DNA of 64,000 nucleotides from Siphonodentalium dalli. Lineage: Eukaryota; Mollusca; Scaphopoda; Gadilida; Siphonodentaliidae. How positions within the stretch are numbered: the stretch's first letter is position 1; each line of letters begins with the position of its first letter. A model generated the notes under the pieces. That model was not told the origin of the DNA. It searched no databases and saw only the letters and a list, made by a program, of their open reading frames with translations. Positions 1 to 13,368 of the stretch are shown here, in pieces. A program made the translations under genes and the position numbers. The stretch spans positions 175,171,692-175,235,691 of the forward strand of contig CP136061.1 in assembly GCA_032622095.1 (NCBI GenBank), in the 5' to 3' direction.

Positions 1-412
1 CAAATTGGACCCAAAATACATCTTAAAACAGTCATTTACAGAATATAACAGCTGGTTGCCATGGATACAGAGATCCACACAGTCACCCCAACTCGTAATA
101 GGAACGATCTAGACCAAGAACATGTCCCATGTGCAGAAGGGATGTTATGTTACACCAGCGATATAGAGTTACGGGATATTTGTCTTATTGAGAAATCGGT
201 ACCCCAACTGCCAGAAATATATATATATACAGCCGGTACCCCAACTGACCAGTATATAGGTTCAATATATATATTCATAATTAACTGAAAAATGGAAGTG
301 GGGCTATTTCGAAAATATCTAGATAGTGGAGATAGCACAATTACAAGCTGATATATGAAGGTAAAATGGTGCAACCTGTTTCCAATCCGATATGGTGCAT
401 ATACATTACTAA
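1..412 (+). repeat. A-type monomer with 193-bp internal deletion (first occurrence)
   Basis: Sequence follows type A as far as gcatatac, then jumps from ATTA (405-408) directly to ctaagaaattgg. This removes the block that normally runs from tgttggtggcc through ccagaatta, including the dyad and the T-run. Full A monomers have ATTA at both break sites, so the deletion retains one copy of a 4-bp microhomology. Length is 412 bp against 605 bp. Confidence 0.92.
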
Positions 413-3400
413 GAAATTGGACCCAAAATACATCTTAAAACAGTCATTTGCGGAATATAACAGCTGGTTGCCATGGATACAGAGATCCACATAGTCACCC
501 CAACTCGTAATAGGAACGATCTAGACCAAGAACATGTCCCATGTGCAGAAGGGATGTTATGTTACACAAGCGATATAGATTAACGGGATATTTGTCTTAT
601 TGAGTAATCGGTACCCCAACTGCCAGAAATATATATATATACAGCCGGTACCCCAACTGACCAGTATATAGGTTCAATATATATCATAATTAACTGAAAA
701 ATGGAAGTGGGGCTATTCCGAAAATATCTAGATAGTGGAGATAGCACAATTACAAGCTGATATATGAAGGTAAAATGGTGCAACCTGTTTCCAATCCGAA
801 ATGGTGCATATACATTATGTTGGTGGCCATGAATGGCAAAAATGGTCAAATTTGAGAAAATTTGGTAATAAAGGTGACAAAATTAATCACGGTCACCATA
901 TCGGAGAGCTCAATCACGCGTTATTCAGTAACCACCACAAATAATTGCGTAATTTAACGCTAAATGGTGGAGCTTGTTGGCTTAATATATGTGGTTTTTT
1001 CCAGAATTACTAAGAAATTGGACTCAAAATACATCTTAAAACAGTCATTTGCGGAATATAACAGCTGGTTGCCATGGATACAGAGATCCACATAGTCACC
1101 CCAACTCGTAATAGGAACGATCTAGACCAAGAACATGTCCCATGTGCAGAAGGGATGTTATGTTACACAAGCGATATAGATTAACGGGATATTTGTCTTA
1201 TTGAGTAATCGGTACCCCAACTGCCAGAAATATATATATATACAGCCGGTACCCCAACTGACCAGTATATAGGTTCAATATATATCATAATTAACTGAAA
1301 AATGGAAGTGGGACTATTCCGAAAATATCTAGATAGTGGAGATAGCACAATTACAAGCTGATATATGAAGGTAAAATGGTGCAACCTGTTTCCAATCCGA
1401 AATGGTGCATATACATTATGTTGGTGGCCATGAATGGCAAAAAATGGTAAAATTTGGTAATAAAGGTGACAAAATTAATCACGATCACCATATCGGAGAG
1501 CTCAATCATGCCCTATTCAGTAACCACCACAAATAATTGCGTAATTTTACGCTAAATGGTGGAACTTGTTGGCTATATATGTGTTTTTTTTCCAGAATTA
1601 CTAACAAATTGGACCCAAAATACATCTTAAAACAGTCATTTACAGAATATAACAGCTGGTTGCCATGGATACAGAGATCCACACAGTCACCCCAACTCGT
1701 AATAGGAACGATCTAGACCAAGAACATGTCCCATGTGCAGAAGGGATGTTATGATACACCAGCGATATAGAGTTACGGGATATTTGTCTTATTGAGAAAT
1801 CGGTACCCCAACTGCCAGAAATATATATATATACAGCCGGTACCCCAACTGACCAGTATATAGGTTCAATATATATATTCATAATTAACTGAAAAATGGA
1901 AGTGGGGCTATTTCGAAAATATCTAGATAGTGGAGATAGCACAATTACAAGCTGATATATGAAGGTAAAATGGTGCAACCTGTTTCCAATCCGATATGGT
2001 GCATATACATTATGTTGGTGGCCATGAATGGCAAAAAATGGTCAAATTTGAGAAAATTTGGTAATAAAGGTGACAAAATTAATCACGATCACCATATCGG
2101 AGAGCTCAATCACGCGTTATTCAGTAACCACCACAAATAATTGCGTAATTTAACGCTAAATGGTGGAGCTTGTTGGCTTAATATATGTGTTTTTTTCCAG
2201 AATTACTAAGAAATTGGACCCAAAATACATCTTAAAACAGTCATTTGCGGAATATAACAGCTGGTTGCCATGGATACAGAGATCCACATAGTCACCCCAA
2301 CTCGTAATAGGAACGATCTAGACCAAGAACATGTCCCATGTGCAGAAGGGATGTTATGTTACACAAGCGATATAGATTAACGGGATATTTGTCTTATTGA
2401 GTAATCGGTACCCCAACTGCCAGAAATATATATATATACAGCCGGTACCCCCAACTGACCAGTATATAGGTTCAATATATATCATAATTAACTGAAAAAT
2501 GGAAGTGGGGCTATTCCGAAAATATCTAGATAGTGGAGATAGCACAATTACAAGCTGATATATGAAGGTAAAATGGTGCAACCTGTTTCCAATCCGAAAT
2601 GGTGCATATACATTATGTTGGTGGCCATGAATGGCAAAAATGGTCAAATTTGAGAAAATTTGGTAATAAAGGTGACAAAATTAATCACGGTCACCATATC
2701 GGAGAGCTCAATCACGCGTTATTCAGTAACCACCACAAATAATTGCGTAATTTAACGCTAAATGGTGGAGCTTGTTGGCTTAATATATGTGGTTTTTTCC
2801 AGAATTACTAAGAAATTGGACTCAAAATACATCTTAAAACAGTCATTTGCGGAATATAACAGCTGGTTGCCATGGATACAGAGATCCACATAGTCACCCC
2901 AACTCGTAATAGGAACGATCTAGACCAAGAACATGTCCCATGTACAGAAGGGATGTTATGTTACACAAGCGATATAGATTAACGGGATATTTGTCTTATT
3001 GAGTAATCGGTACCCCAACTGCCAGAAATATATATATATACAGCCGGTACCCCAACTGACCAGTATATAGGTTCAATATATATCATAATTAACTGAAAAA
3101 TGGAAGTGGGACTATTCCGAAAATATCTAGATAGTGGAGATAGCACAATTACAAGCTGATATATGAAGGTAAAATGGTGCAACCTGTTTCCAATCCGAAA
3201 TGGTGCATATACATTATGTTGGTGGCCATGAATGGCAAAAAATGGTAAAATTTGGTAATAAAGGTGACAAAATTAATCACGATCACCATATCGGAGAGCT
3301 CAATCATGCCCTATTCAGTAACCACCACAAATAATTGCATAATTTTACGCTAAATGGTGGAACTTGTTGGCTATATATGTGTTTTTTTTCCAGAATTACT

Positions 3401-6387
3401 AACAAATTGGACCCAAAATACATCTTAAAACAGTCATTTACAGAATATAACAGCTGGTTGCCATGGATACAGAGATCCACACAGTCACCCCAACTCGTAA
3501 TAGGAACGATCTAGACCAAGAACATGTCCCATGTGCAGAAGGGATGTTATGTTACACCAGCGATATAGAGTTACGGGATATTTGTCTTATTGAGAAATCG
3601 GTACCCCAACTGCCAGAAATATATATATATACAGCCGGTACCCCAACTGACCAGTATATAGGTTCAATATATATATTCATAATTAACTGAAAAATGGAAG
3701 TGGGGCTATTTCGAAAATATCTAGATAGTGGAGATAGCACAATTACAAGCTGATATATGAAGGTAAAATGGTGCAACCTGTTTCCAATCCGATATGGTGC
3801 ATATACATTATGTTGGTGGCCATGAATGGCAAAAAATGGTCAAATTTGGTAATAAAGGTGACAAAATTAATCACGATCACCATATCGGAGAGCTCAATCA
3901 TGCCCTATTCAGTAAACACCACAAATAATTGCGTAATTTTACGCTAAATGGTGGAACTTGTTGGCTATATATGTGGTTTTTTTCCAGAATTACTAAGAAA
4001 TTGGACCCAAAATACATCTTAAAACAGTCATTTACAGAATATAACAGCTGGTTGCCATGGATACAGAGATCCACACAGTCACCCCAACTCGTAATAGGAA
4101 CGATCTAGACCAAGAACATGTCCCATGTGCAGAAGGGATGTTATGTTACACAAGCGATATAGATTAACGGGATATTTGTCTTATTGAGTAATCGGTACCC
4201 CAACTGCCAGAAATATATATATATACAGCCGGTACCCCAACTGACCAGTATATAGGTTCAATATATATATTCATAATTAACTGAAAAATGGAAGTGGGAC
4301 TATTCCGAAAATATCTAGATAGTGGAGATAGCACAATTACAAGCTGATATATGAAGTTAAAATGGTGCAACCTGTTTCCAATCCGAAATGGTGCATATAC
4401 ATTATGTTGGTGGCCATGAATGGCAAAAAATGGTAAAATTTGGTAATAAAGGTGACAAAATTAATCACGATCACCATATCGGAGAGCTCAATCATGCGTT
4501 ATTCAGTAACCACCACAAATAATTGCGTAATTTTACGCTAAATGGTGGAACTTGTTGGCTATATATGTGTTTTTTTTCCAGAATTACTAAGAAATTGGAC
4601 CCAAAATACATCTTAAAACAGTCATTTACAGAATATAACAGCTGGTTGCCATGGATACAGAGATCCACACAGTCACCCCAACTCGTAATAGGAACGATCT
4701 AGACCAAGAACATGTCCCATGTGCAGAAGGGATGTTATGTTACACCAGCGATATAGAGTTACGGGATATTTGTCTTATTGAGAAATCGGTACCCCAACTG
4801 CCAGAAATATATATATATACAGCCGGTACCCCAACTGACCAGTATATAGGTTCAATATATATATTAATAATTAACTGAAAAATGGAAGTGGGGCTATTTC
4901 GAAAATATCTAGATAGTGGAGATAGCACAATTACAAGCTGATATATGAAGGTAAAATGGTGCAACCTGTTTCCAATCCGAAATGGTGCATATACATTATG
5001 TTGGTGGCCATGAATGGCAAAAAATGGTCAAATTTGAGAAAATTTGGTAATAAAGGTGACAAAATTAATCACGATCACCATATCGGAGAGCTCAATCACG
5101 CGTTATTCAGTAACCACCACAAATAATTGCGTAATTTAACGCTAAATGGTGGAGCTTGTTGGCTTAATATATGTGTTTTTTTCCAGAATTACTAAGAAAT
5201 TGGACCCAAAATACATCTTAAAACAGTCATTTGCGGAATATAACAGCTGGTTGCCATGGATACAGAGATCCACATAGTCACCCCAACTCGTAATAGGAAC
5301 GATCTAGACCAAGAACATGTCCCATGTGCAGAAGGGATGTTATGTTACACAAGCGATATAGATTAACGGGATATTTGTCTTATTGAGTAATCGGTACCCC
5401 AACTGCCAGAAATATATATATATACAGCCGGTACCCCAACTGACCAGTATATAGGTTCAATATATATCATAATTAACTGAAAAATGGAAGTGGGGCTATT
5501 CCGAAAATATCTAGATAGTGGAGATAGCACAATTACAAGCTGATATATGAAGGTAAAATGGTGCAACCTGTTTCCAATCCGAAATGGTGCATATACATTA
5601 TGTTGGTGGCCATGAATGGCAAAAATGGTCAAATTTGAGAAAATTTGGTAATAAAGGTGACAAAATTAATCACGGTCACCATATCGGAGAGCTCAATCAC
5701 GCGTTATTCAGTAACCACCACAAATAATTGCGTAATTTAACGCTAAATGGTGGAGCTTGTTGGCTTAATATATGTGGTTTTTTCCAGAATTACTAAGAAA
5801 TTGGACCCAAAATACATCTTAAAACAGTCATTTGCGGAATATAACAGCTGGTTTCCATGGATACAGAGATCCACATAGTCACCCCAACTCGTAATAGGAA
5901 CGATCTAGACCAAGAACATGTCCCATGTGCAGAAGGGATGTTATGTTACACAAGCGATATAGATTAACGGGATATTTGTCTTATTGAGTAATCGGTACCC
6001 CAACTGCCAGAAATATATATATATACAGCCGGTACCCCAACTGACCAGTATATAGGTTCAATATATATCATAATTAACTGAAAAATGGAAGTGGGACTAT
6101 TCCGAAAATATCTAGATAGTGGAGATAGCACAATTACAAGCTGATATATGAAGGTAAAATGGTGCAACCTGTTTCCAATCCGAAATGGTGCATATACATT
6201 ATGTTGGTGGCCATGAATGGCAAAAAATGGTAAAATTTGGTAATAAAGGTGACAAAATTAATCACGATCACCATATCGGAGAGCTCAATCATGCCCTATT
6301 CAGTAACCACCACAAATAATTGCGTAATTTTACGCTAAATGGTGGAACTTGTTGGCTATATATGTGGTTTTTTTCCAGAATTACTAA
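1..6387 (+). repeat. 11-monomer higher-order repeat, copy 1 (A-B-C-A-B-C-D-E-F-B-C)
   Basis: Monomers begin at 1, 413, 1014, 1605, 2210, 2812, 3403, 3997, 4591, 5196 and 5797. Order by diagnostic sites is A(deleted)-B-C-A-B-C-D-E-F-B-C, so an A-B-C trimer is nested twice inside the larger unit and its last two members close it. Private changes include a T-to-A at about 1754, an extra C in the second GGTACCCC near 2447, an A for G near 2944 and tggTttcc near 5853. Both C monomers after the trimers (1014 and 2812) carry gactc instead of gaccc. In copies 2 and 3 only the first trimer does, which suggests local homogenisation between the two adjacent trimers here. Confidence 0.9.
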
Positions 6388-6799
6388 CAAATTGGACCCA
6401 AAATACATCTTAAAACAGTCATTTACAGAATATAACAGCTGGTTGCCATGGATACAGAGATCCACACAGTCACCCCAACTCGTAATAGGAACGATCTAGA
6501 CCAAGAACATGTCCCATGTGCAGAAGGGATGTTATGTTACACCAGCGATATAGAGTTACGGGATATTTGTCTTATTGAGAAATCGGTACCCCAACTGCCA
6601 GAAATATATATATATACAGCCGGTACCCCAACTGACCAGTATATAGGTTCAATATATATATTCATAATTAACTGAAAAATGGAAGTGGGGCTATTTCGAA
6701 AATATCTAGATAGTGGAGATAGCACAATTACAAGCTGATATATGAAGGTAAAATGGTGCAACCTGTTTCCAATCCGATATGGTGCATATACATTACTAA
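6388..6799 (+). repeat. A-type monomer with the same 193-bp deletion (second occurrence)
   Basis: The junction at ATTA (6792-6795) is identical to the one at 405-408, and the flanking monomers are also matched. The deletion therefore happened once and was copied with the 11-monomer unit rather than arising twice. Confidence 0.92.
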
Positions 6800-9700
6800 G
6801 AAATTGGACCCAAAATACATCTTAAAACAGTCATTTGCGGAATATAACAGCTGGTTGCCATGGATACAGAGATCCACATAGTCACCCCAACTCGTAATAG
6901 GAACGATCTAGACCAAGAACATGTCCCATGTGCAGAAGGGATGTTATGTTACACAAGCGATATAGATTAACGGGATATTTGTCTTATTGAGTAATCGGTA
7001 CCCCAACTGCCAGAAATATATATATATACAGCCGGTACCCCAACTGACCAGTATATAGGTTCAATATATATCATAATTAACTGAAAAATGGAAGTGGGGC
7101 TATTCCGAAAATATCTAGATAGTGGAGATAGCACAATTACAAGCTGATATATGAAGGTAAAATGGTGCAACCTGTTTCCAATCCGAAATGGTGCATATAC
7201 ATTATGTTGGTGGCCATGAATGGCAAAAATGGTCAAATTTGAGAAAATTTGGTAATAAAGGTGACAAAATTAATCACGGTCACCATATCGGAGAGCTCAA
7301 TCACGCGTTATTCAGTAACCACCACAAATAATTGCGTAATTTAACGCTAAATGGTGGAGCTTGTTGGCTTAATATATGTGGTTTTTTCCAGAATTACTAA
7401 GAAATTGGACTCAAAATACATCTTAAAACAGTCATTTGCGGAATATAACAGCTGGTTGCCATGGATACAGAGATCCACATAGTCACCCCAACTCGTAATA
7501 GGAACGATCTAGACCAAGAACATGTCCCATGTGCAGAAGGGATGTTATGTTACACAAGCGATATAGATTAACGGGATATTTGTCTTATTGAGTAATCGGT
7601 ACCCCAACTGCCAGAAATATATATATATACAGCCGGTACCCCAACTGACCAGTATATAGGTTCAATATATATCATAATTAACTGAAAAATGGAAGTGGGA
7701 CTATTCCGAAAATATCTAGATAGTGGAGATAGCACAATTACAAGCTGATATATGAAGGTAAAATGGTGCAACCTGTTTCCAATCCGAAATGGTGCATATA
7801 CATTATGTTGGTGGCCATGAATGGCAAAAAATGGTAAAATTTGGTAATAAAGGTGACAAAATTAATCACGATCACCATATCGGAGAGCTCAATCATGCCC
7901 TATTCAGTAACCACCACAAATAATTGCGTAATTTTACGCTAAATGGTGGAACTTGTTGGCTATATATGTGTTTTTTTTCCAGAATTACTAACAAATTGGA
8001 CCCAAAATACATCTTAAAACAGTCATTTACAGAATATAACAGCTGGTTGCCATGGATACAGAGATCCACACAGTCACCCCAACTCGTAATAGGAACGATC
8101 TAGACCAAGAACATGTCCCATGTGCAGAAGGGATGTTATGTTACACCAGCGATATAGAGTTACGGGATATTTGTCTTATTGAGAAATCGGTACCCCAACT
8201 GCCAGAAATATATATATATACAGCCGGTACCCCAACTGACCAGTATATAGGTTCAATATATATATTCATAATTAACTGAAAAATGGAAGTGGGGCTATTT
8301 CGAAAATATCTAGATAGTGGAGATAGCACAATTACAAGCTGATATATGAAGGTAAAATGGTGCAACCTGTTTCCAATCCGATATGGTGCATATACATTAT
8401 GTTGGTGGCCATGAATGGCAAAAAATGGTCAAATTTGAGAAAATTTGGTAATAAAGGTGACAAAATTAATCACGATCACCATATCGGAGAGCTCAATCAC
8501 GCGTTATTCAGTAACCACCACAAATAATTGCGTAATTTAACGCTAAATGGTGGAGCTTGTTGGCTTAATATATGTGTTTTTTCCAGAATTACTAAGAAAT
8601 TGGACCCAAAATACATCTTAAAACAGTCATTTGCGGAATATAACAGCTGGTTGCCATGGATACAGAGATCCACATAGTCACCCCAACTCGTAATAGGAAC
8701 GATCTAGACCAAGAACATGTCCCATGTGCAGAAGGGATGTTATGTTACACAAGCGATATAGATTAACGGGATATTTGTCTTATTGAGTAATCGGTACCCC
8801 AACTGCCAGAAATATATATATATACAGCCGGTACCCCAACTGACCAGTATATAGGTTCAATATATATCATAATTAACTGAAAAATGGAAGTGGGGCTATT
8901 CCGAAAATATCTAGATAGTGGAGATAGCACAATTACAAGCTGATATATGAAGGTAAAATGGTGCAACCTGTTTCCAATCCGAAATGGTGCATATACATTA
9001 TGTTGGTGGCCATGAATGGCAAAAATGGTCAAATTTGAGAAAATTTGGTAATAAAGGTGACAAAATTAATCACGGTCACCATATCGGAGAGCTCAATCAC
9101 GCGTTATTCAGTAACCACCACAAATAATTGCGTAATTTAACGCTAAATGGTGGAGCTTGTTGGCTTAATATATGTGTTTTTTTCCAGAATTACTAAGAAA
9201 TTGGACCCAAAATACATCTTAAAACAGTCATTTGCGGAATATAACAGCTGGTTGCCATGGATACAGAGATCCACATAGTCACCCCAACTCGTAATAGGAA
9301 CGATCTAGACCAAGAACATGTCCCATGTGCAGAAGGGATGTTATGTTACACAAGCGATATAGATTAACGGGATATTTGTCTTATTGAGTAATCGGTACCC
9401 CAACTGCCAGAAATATATATATATACAGCCGGTACCCCAACTGACCAGTATATAGGTTCAATATATATCATAATTAACTGAAAAATGGAAGTGGGACTAT
9501 TCCGAAAATATCTAGATAGTGGAGATAGCACAATTACAAGCTGATATATGAAGGTAAAATGGTGCAACCTGTTTCCAATCCGAAATGGTGCATATACATT
9601 ATGTTGGTGGCCATGAATGGCAAAAAATGGTAAAATTTGGTAATAAAGGTGACAAAATTAATCACGATCACCATATCGGAGAGCTCAATCATGCCCTATT

Positions 9701-12700
9701 CAGTAACCACCACAAATAATTGCGTAATTTTACGCTAAATGGTGGAACTTGTTGGCTATATATGTGTTTTTTTTCCAGAATTACTAACAAATTGGACCCA
9801 AAATACATCTTAAAACAGTCATTTACAGAATATAACAGCTGGTTGCCATGGATACAGAGATCCACACAGTCACCCCAACTCGTAATAGGAACGATCTAGA
9901 CCAAGAACATGTCCCATGTGCAGAAGGGATGTTATGTTACACCAGCGATATAGAGTTACGGGATATTTGTCTTATTGAGAAATCGGTACCCCAACTGCCA
10001 GAAATATATATATATACAGCCGGTACCCCAACTGACCAGTATATAGGTTCAATATATATATTCATAATTAACTGAAAAATGGAAGTGGGGCTATTTCGAA
10101 AATATCTAGATAGTGGAGATAGCACAATTACAAGCTGATATATGAAGGTAAAATGGTGCAACCTGTTTCCAATCCGATATGGTGCATATACATTATGTTG
10201 GTGGCCATGAATGGCAAAAAATGGTCAAATTTGGTAATAAAGGTGACAAAATTAATCACGATCACCATATCGGAGAGCTCAATCATGCCCTATTCAGTAA
10301 ACACCACAAATAATTGCGTAATTTTACGCTAAATGGTGGAACTTGTTGGCTATATATGTGGTTTTTTTCCAGAATTACTAAGAAATTGGACCCAAAATAC
10401 ATCTTAAAACAGTCATTTACAGAATATAACAGCTGGTTGCCATGGATACAGAGATCCACACAGTCACCCCAACTCGTAATAGGAACGATCTAGACCAAGA
10501 ACATGTCCCATGTGCAGAAGGGATGTTATGTTACACAAGCGATATAGATTAACGGGATATTTGTCTTATTGAGTAATCGGTACCCCAACTGCCAGAAATA
10601 TATATATATACAGCCGGTACCCCAACTGACCAGTATATAGGTTCAATATATATATTCATAATTAACTGAAAAATGGAAGTGGGACTATTCCGAAAATATC
10701 TAGATAGTGGAGATAGCACAATTACAAGCTGATATATGAAGTTAAAATGGTGCAACCTGTTTCCAATCCGAAATGGTGCATATACATTATGTTGGTGGCC
10801 ATGAATGGCAAAAAATGGTAAAATTTGGTAATAAAGGTGACAAAATTAATCACGATCACCATATCGGAGAGCTCAATCATGCGTTATTCAGTAACCACCA
10901 TAAATAATTGCGTAATTTTACGCTAAATGGTGGAACTTGTTGGCTATATATGTGTTTTTTTTCCAGAATTACTAAGAAATTGGACCCAAAATACATCTTA
11001 AAACAGTCATTTACAGAATATAACAGCTGGTTGCCATGGATACAGAGATCCACACAGTCACCCCAACTCGTAATAGGAACGATCTAGACCAAGAACATGT
11101 CCCATGTGCAGAAGGGATGTTATGTTACACCAGCGATATAGAGTTACGGGATATTTGTCTTATTGAGAAATCGGTACCCCAACTGCCAGAAATATATATA
11201 TATACAGCCGGTACCCCAACTGACCAGTATATAGGTTCAATATATATATTAATAATTAACTGAAAAATGGAAGTGGGGCTATTTCGAAAATATCTAGATA
11301 GTGGAGATAGCACAATTACAAGCTGATATATGAAGGTAAAATGGTGCAACCTGTTTCCAATCCGAAATGGTGCATATACATTATGTTGGTGGCCATGAAT
11401 GGCAAAAAATGGTCAAATTTGAGAAAATTTGGTAATAAAGGTGACAAAATTAATCACGATCACCATATCGGAGAGCTCAATCACGCGTTATTCAGTAACC
11501 ACCACAAATAATTGCGTAATTTAACGCTAAATGGTGGAGCTTGTTGGCTTAATATATGTGTTTTTTTCCAGAATTACTAAGAAATTGGACCCAAAATACA
11601 TCTTAAAACAGTCATTTGCGGAATATAACAGCTGGTTGCCATGGATACAGAGATCCACATAGTCACCCCAACTCGTAATAGGAACGATCTAGACCAAGAA
11701 CATGTCCCATGTGCAGAAGGGATGTTATGTTACACAAGCGATATAGATTAACGGGATATTTGTCTTATTGAGTAATCGGTACCCCAACTGCCAGAAATAT
11801 ATATATATACAGCCGGTACCCCAACTGACCAGTATATAGGTTCAATATATATCATAATTAACTGAAAAATGGAAGTGGGGCTATTCCGAAAATATCTAGA
11901 TAGTGGAGATAGCACAATTACAAGCTGATATATGAAGGTAAAATGGTGCAACCTGTTTCCAATCCGAAATGGTGCATATACATTATGTTGGTGGCCATGA
12001 ATGGCAAAAATGGTCAAATTTGAGAAAATTTGGTAATAAAGGTGACAAAATTAATCACGGTCACCATATCGGAGAGCTCAATCACGCGTTATTCAGTAAC
12101 CACCACAAATAATTGCGTAATTTAACGCTAAATGGTGGAGCTTGTTGGCTTAATATATGTGGTTTTTTCCAGAATTACTAAGAAATTGGACCCAAAATAC
12201 ATCTTAAAACAGTCATTTGCGGAATATAACAGCTGGTTGCCATGGATACAGAGATCCACATAGTCACCCCAACTCGTAATAGGAACGATCTAGACCAAGA
12301 ACATGTCCCATGTGCAGAAGGGATGTTATGTTACACAAGCGATATAGATTAACGGGATATTTGTCTTATTGAGTAATCGGTACCCCAACTGCCAGAAATA
12401 TATATATATACAGCCGGTACCCCAACTGACCAGTATATAGGTTCAATATATATCATAATTAACTGAAAAATGGAAGTGGGACTATTCCGAAAATATCTAG
12501 ATAGTGGAGATAGCACAATTACAAGCTGATATATGAAGGTAAAATGGTGCAACCTGTTTCCAATCCGAAATGGTGCATATACATTATGTTGGTGGCCATG
12601 AATGGCAAAAAATGGTAAAATTTGGTAATAAAGGTGACAAAATTAATCACGATCACCATATCGGAGAGCTCAATCATGCCCTATTCAGTAACCACCACAA

Positions 12701-12772
12701 ATAATTGCGTAATTTTACGCTAAATGGTGGAACTTGTTGGCTATATATGTGTTTTTTTTCCAGAATTACTAA
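6388..12772 (+). repeat. 11-monomer higher-order repeat, copy 2
   Basis: Monomers begin at 6388, 6800, 7401, 7992, 8596, 9197, 9788, 10382, 10976, 11581 and 12182, in the same type order as copy 1. The first A monomer has the same 193-bp deletion as in copy 1. The second A monomer has a 6-T run before CCAG, shared with copy 3 but not copy 1. Landmark offsets from copy 1 stay at 6385-6387 bp across the unit, so only small indels separate them. A private change is accaccaTaaat near 10898. Confidence 0.9.
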
Positions 12773-12968
12773 CAAATTGGACCCAAAATACATCTTAAAA
12801 CAGTCATTTACAGAATATAACAGCTGGTTGCCATGGATACAGAGATCCACACAGTCACCCCAACTCGTAATAGGAACGATCTAGACCAAGAACATGTCCC
12901 ATGTGCAGAAGGGATGTTATGTTACACCAGCGATATAGAGTTACGGGATATTTGTCTTATTGAGAAAT

Positions 12969-13019
12969 CGGTACCCCAACTGCCAGAAATATATATATAT
13001 ACAGCCGGTACCCCAACTG
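12969..13019 (+). repeat. 37-bp internal direct duplication flanking the (AT)n tract
   Basis: The 14-mer cggtaccccaactg occurs at 12969 and again at 13006, each followed within a base by ccag. Between them lies the AT tract. The same pair is present in essentially all monomers, so the duplication predates the type split. The AT tract varies in length, from (AT)6 in most types to (AT)7-8 in G types. The C-run after GGTA varies from 3 to 5, for example 3 near 38143 and 5 near 2447, 30960 and 48905. Confidence 0.85.
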
Positions 13020-13357
13020 ACCAGTATATAGGTTCAATATATATATTCATAATTAACTGAAAAATGGAAGTGGGGCTATTTCGAAAATATCTAGATAGTG
13101 GAGATAGCACAATTACAAGCTGATATATGAAGGTAAAATGGTGCAACCTGTTTCCAATCCGATATGGTGCATATACATTATGTTGGTGGCCATGAATGGC
13201 AAAAAATGGTCAAATTTGAGAAAATTTGGTAATAAAGGTGACAAAATTAATCACGATCACCATATCGGAGAGCTCAATCACGCGTTATTCAGTAACCACC
13301 ACAAATAATTGCGTAATTTAACGCTAAATGGTGGAGCTTGTTGGCTTAATATATGTG

Positions 13358-13368
13358 TTTTTTTCCAG
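13358..13368 (+). repeat. Variable T-run before CCAG near the monomer end
   Basis: Seven T then CCAG. Across the array the run varies from 6 to 9 T, and some monomers have gtgG before the T-run. It is the most length-variable homopolymer of the unit and behaves like a replication-slippage site. Confidence 0.8.

Noticed and set aside
61-288. 75-codon + strand open frame starting at the ccATGGatac landmark, repeated in many monomers
   Set aside because: It is open only in A, F and D-like types; B, C and E types have a TAA within about 45 codons. It runs through the AT tract to give a Tyr-Ile run, and one unit (1605) has a TGA. Its changes are the same diagnostic sites that define monomer types, with no sign of codon-position bias. 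It is satellite sequence that happens to lack stops.
412-413. Deletion in the first monomer as a window or assembly edge artefact
   Set aside because: The same junction with the same flanks occurs at 6792-6795, far from the edge, so it is a real or at least reproducible feature of the sequence.
13025-13045. RNA polymerase III B-box-like word ataggttcaatat, suggesting a tRNA-derived origin
   Set aside because: The terminal CC of the B box is missing, no A box lies at the right distance, and no cloverleaf can be drawn.
13080-13100. CENP-B-box-like word around ttcgaaaatat, and similar TTCG words in the Helitron
   Set aside because: The essential CGGG half of the box is absent at every TTCG site examined.
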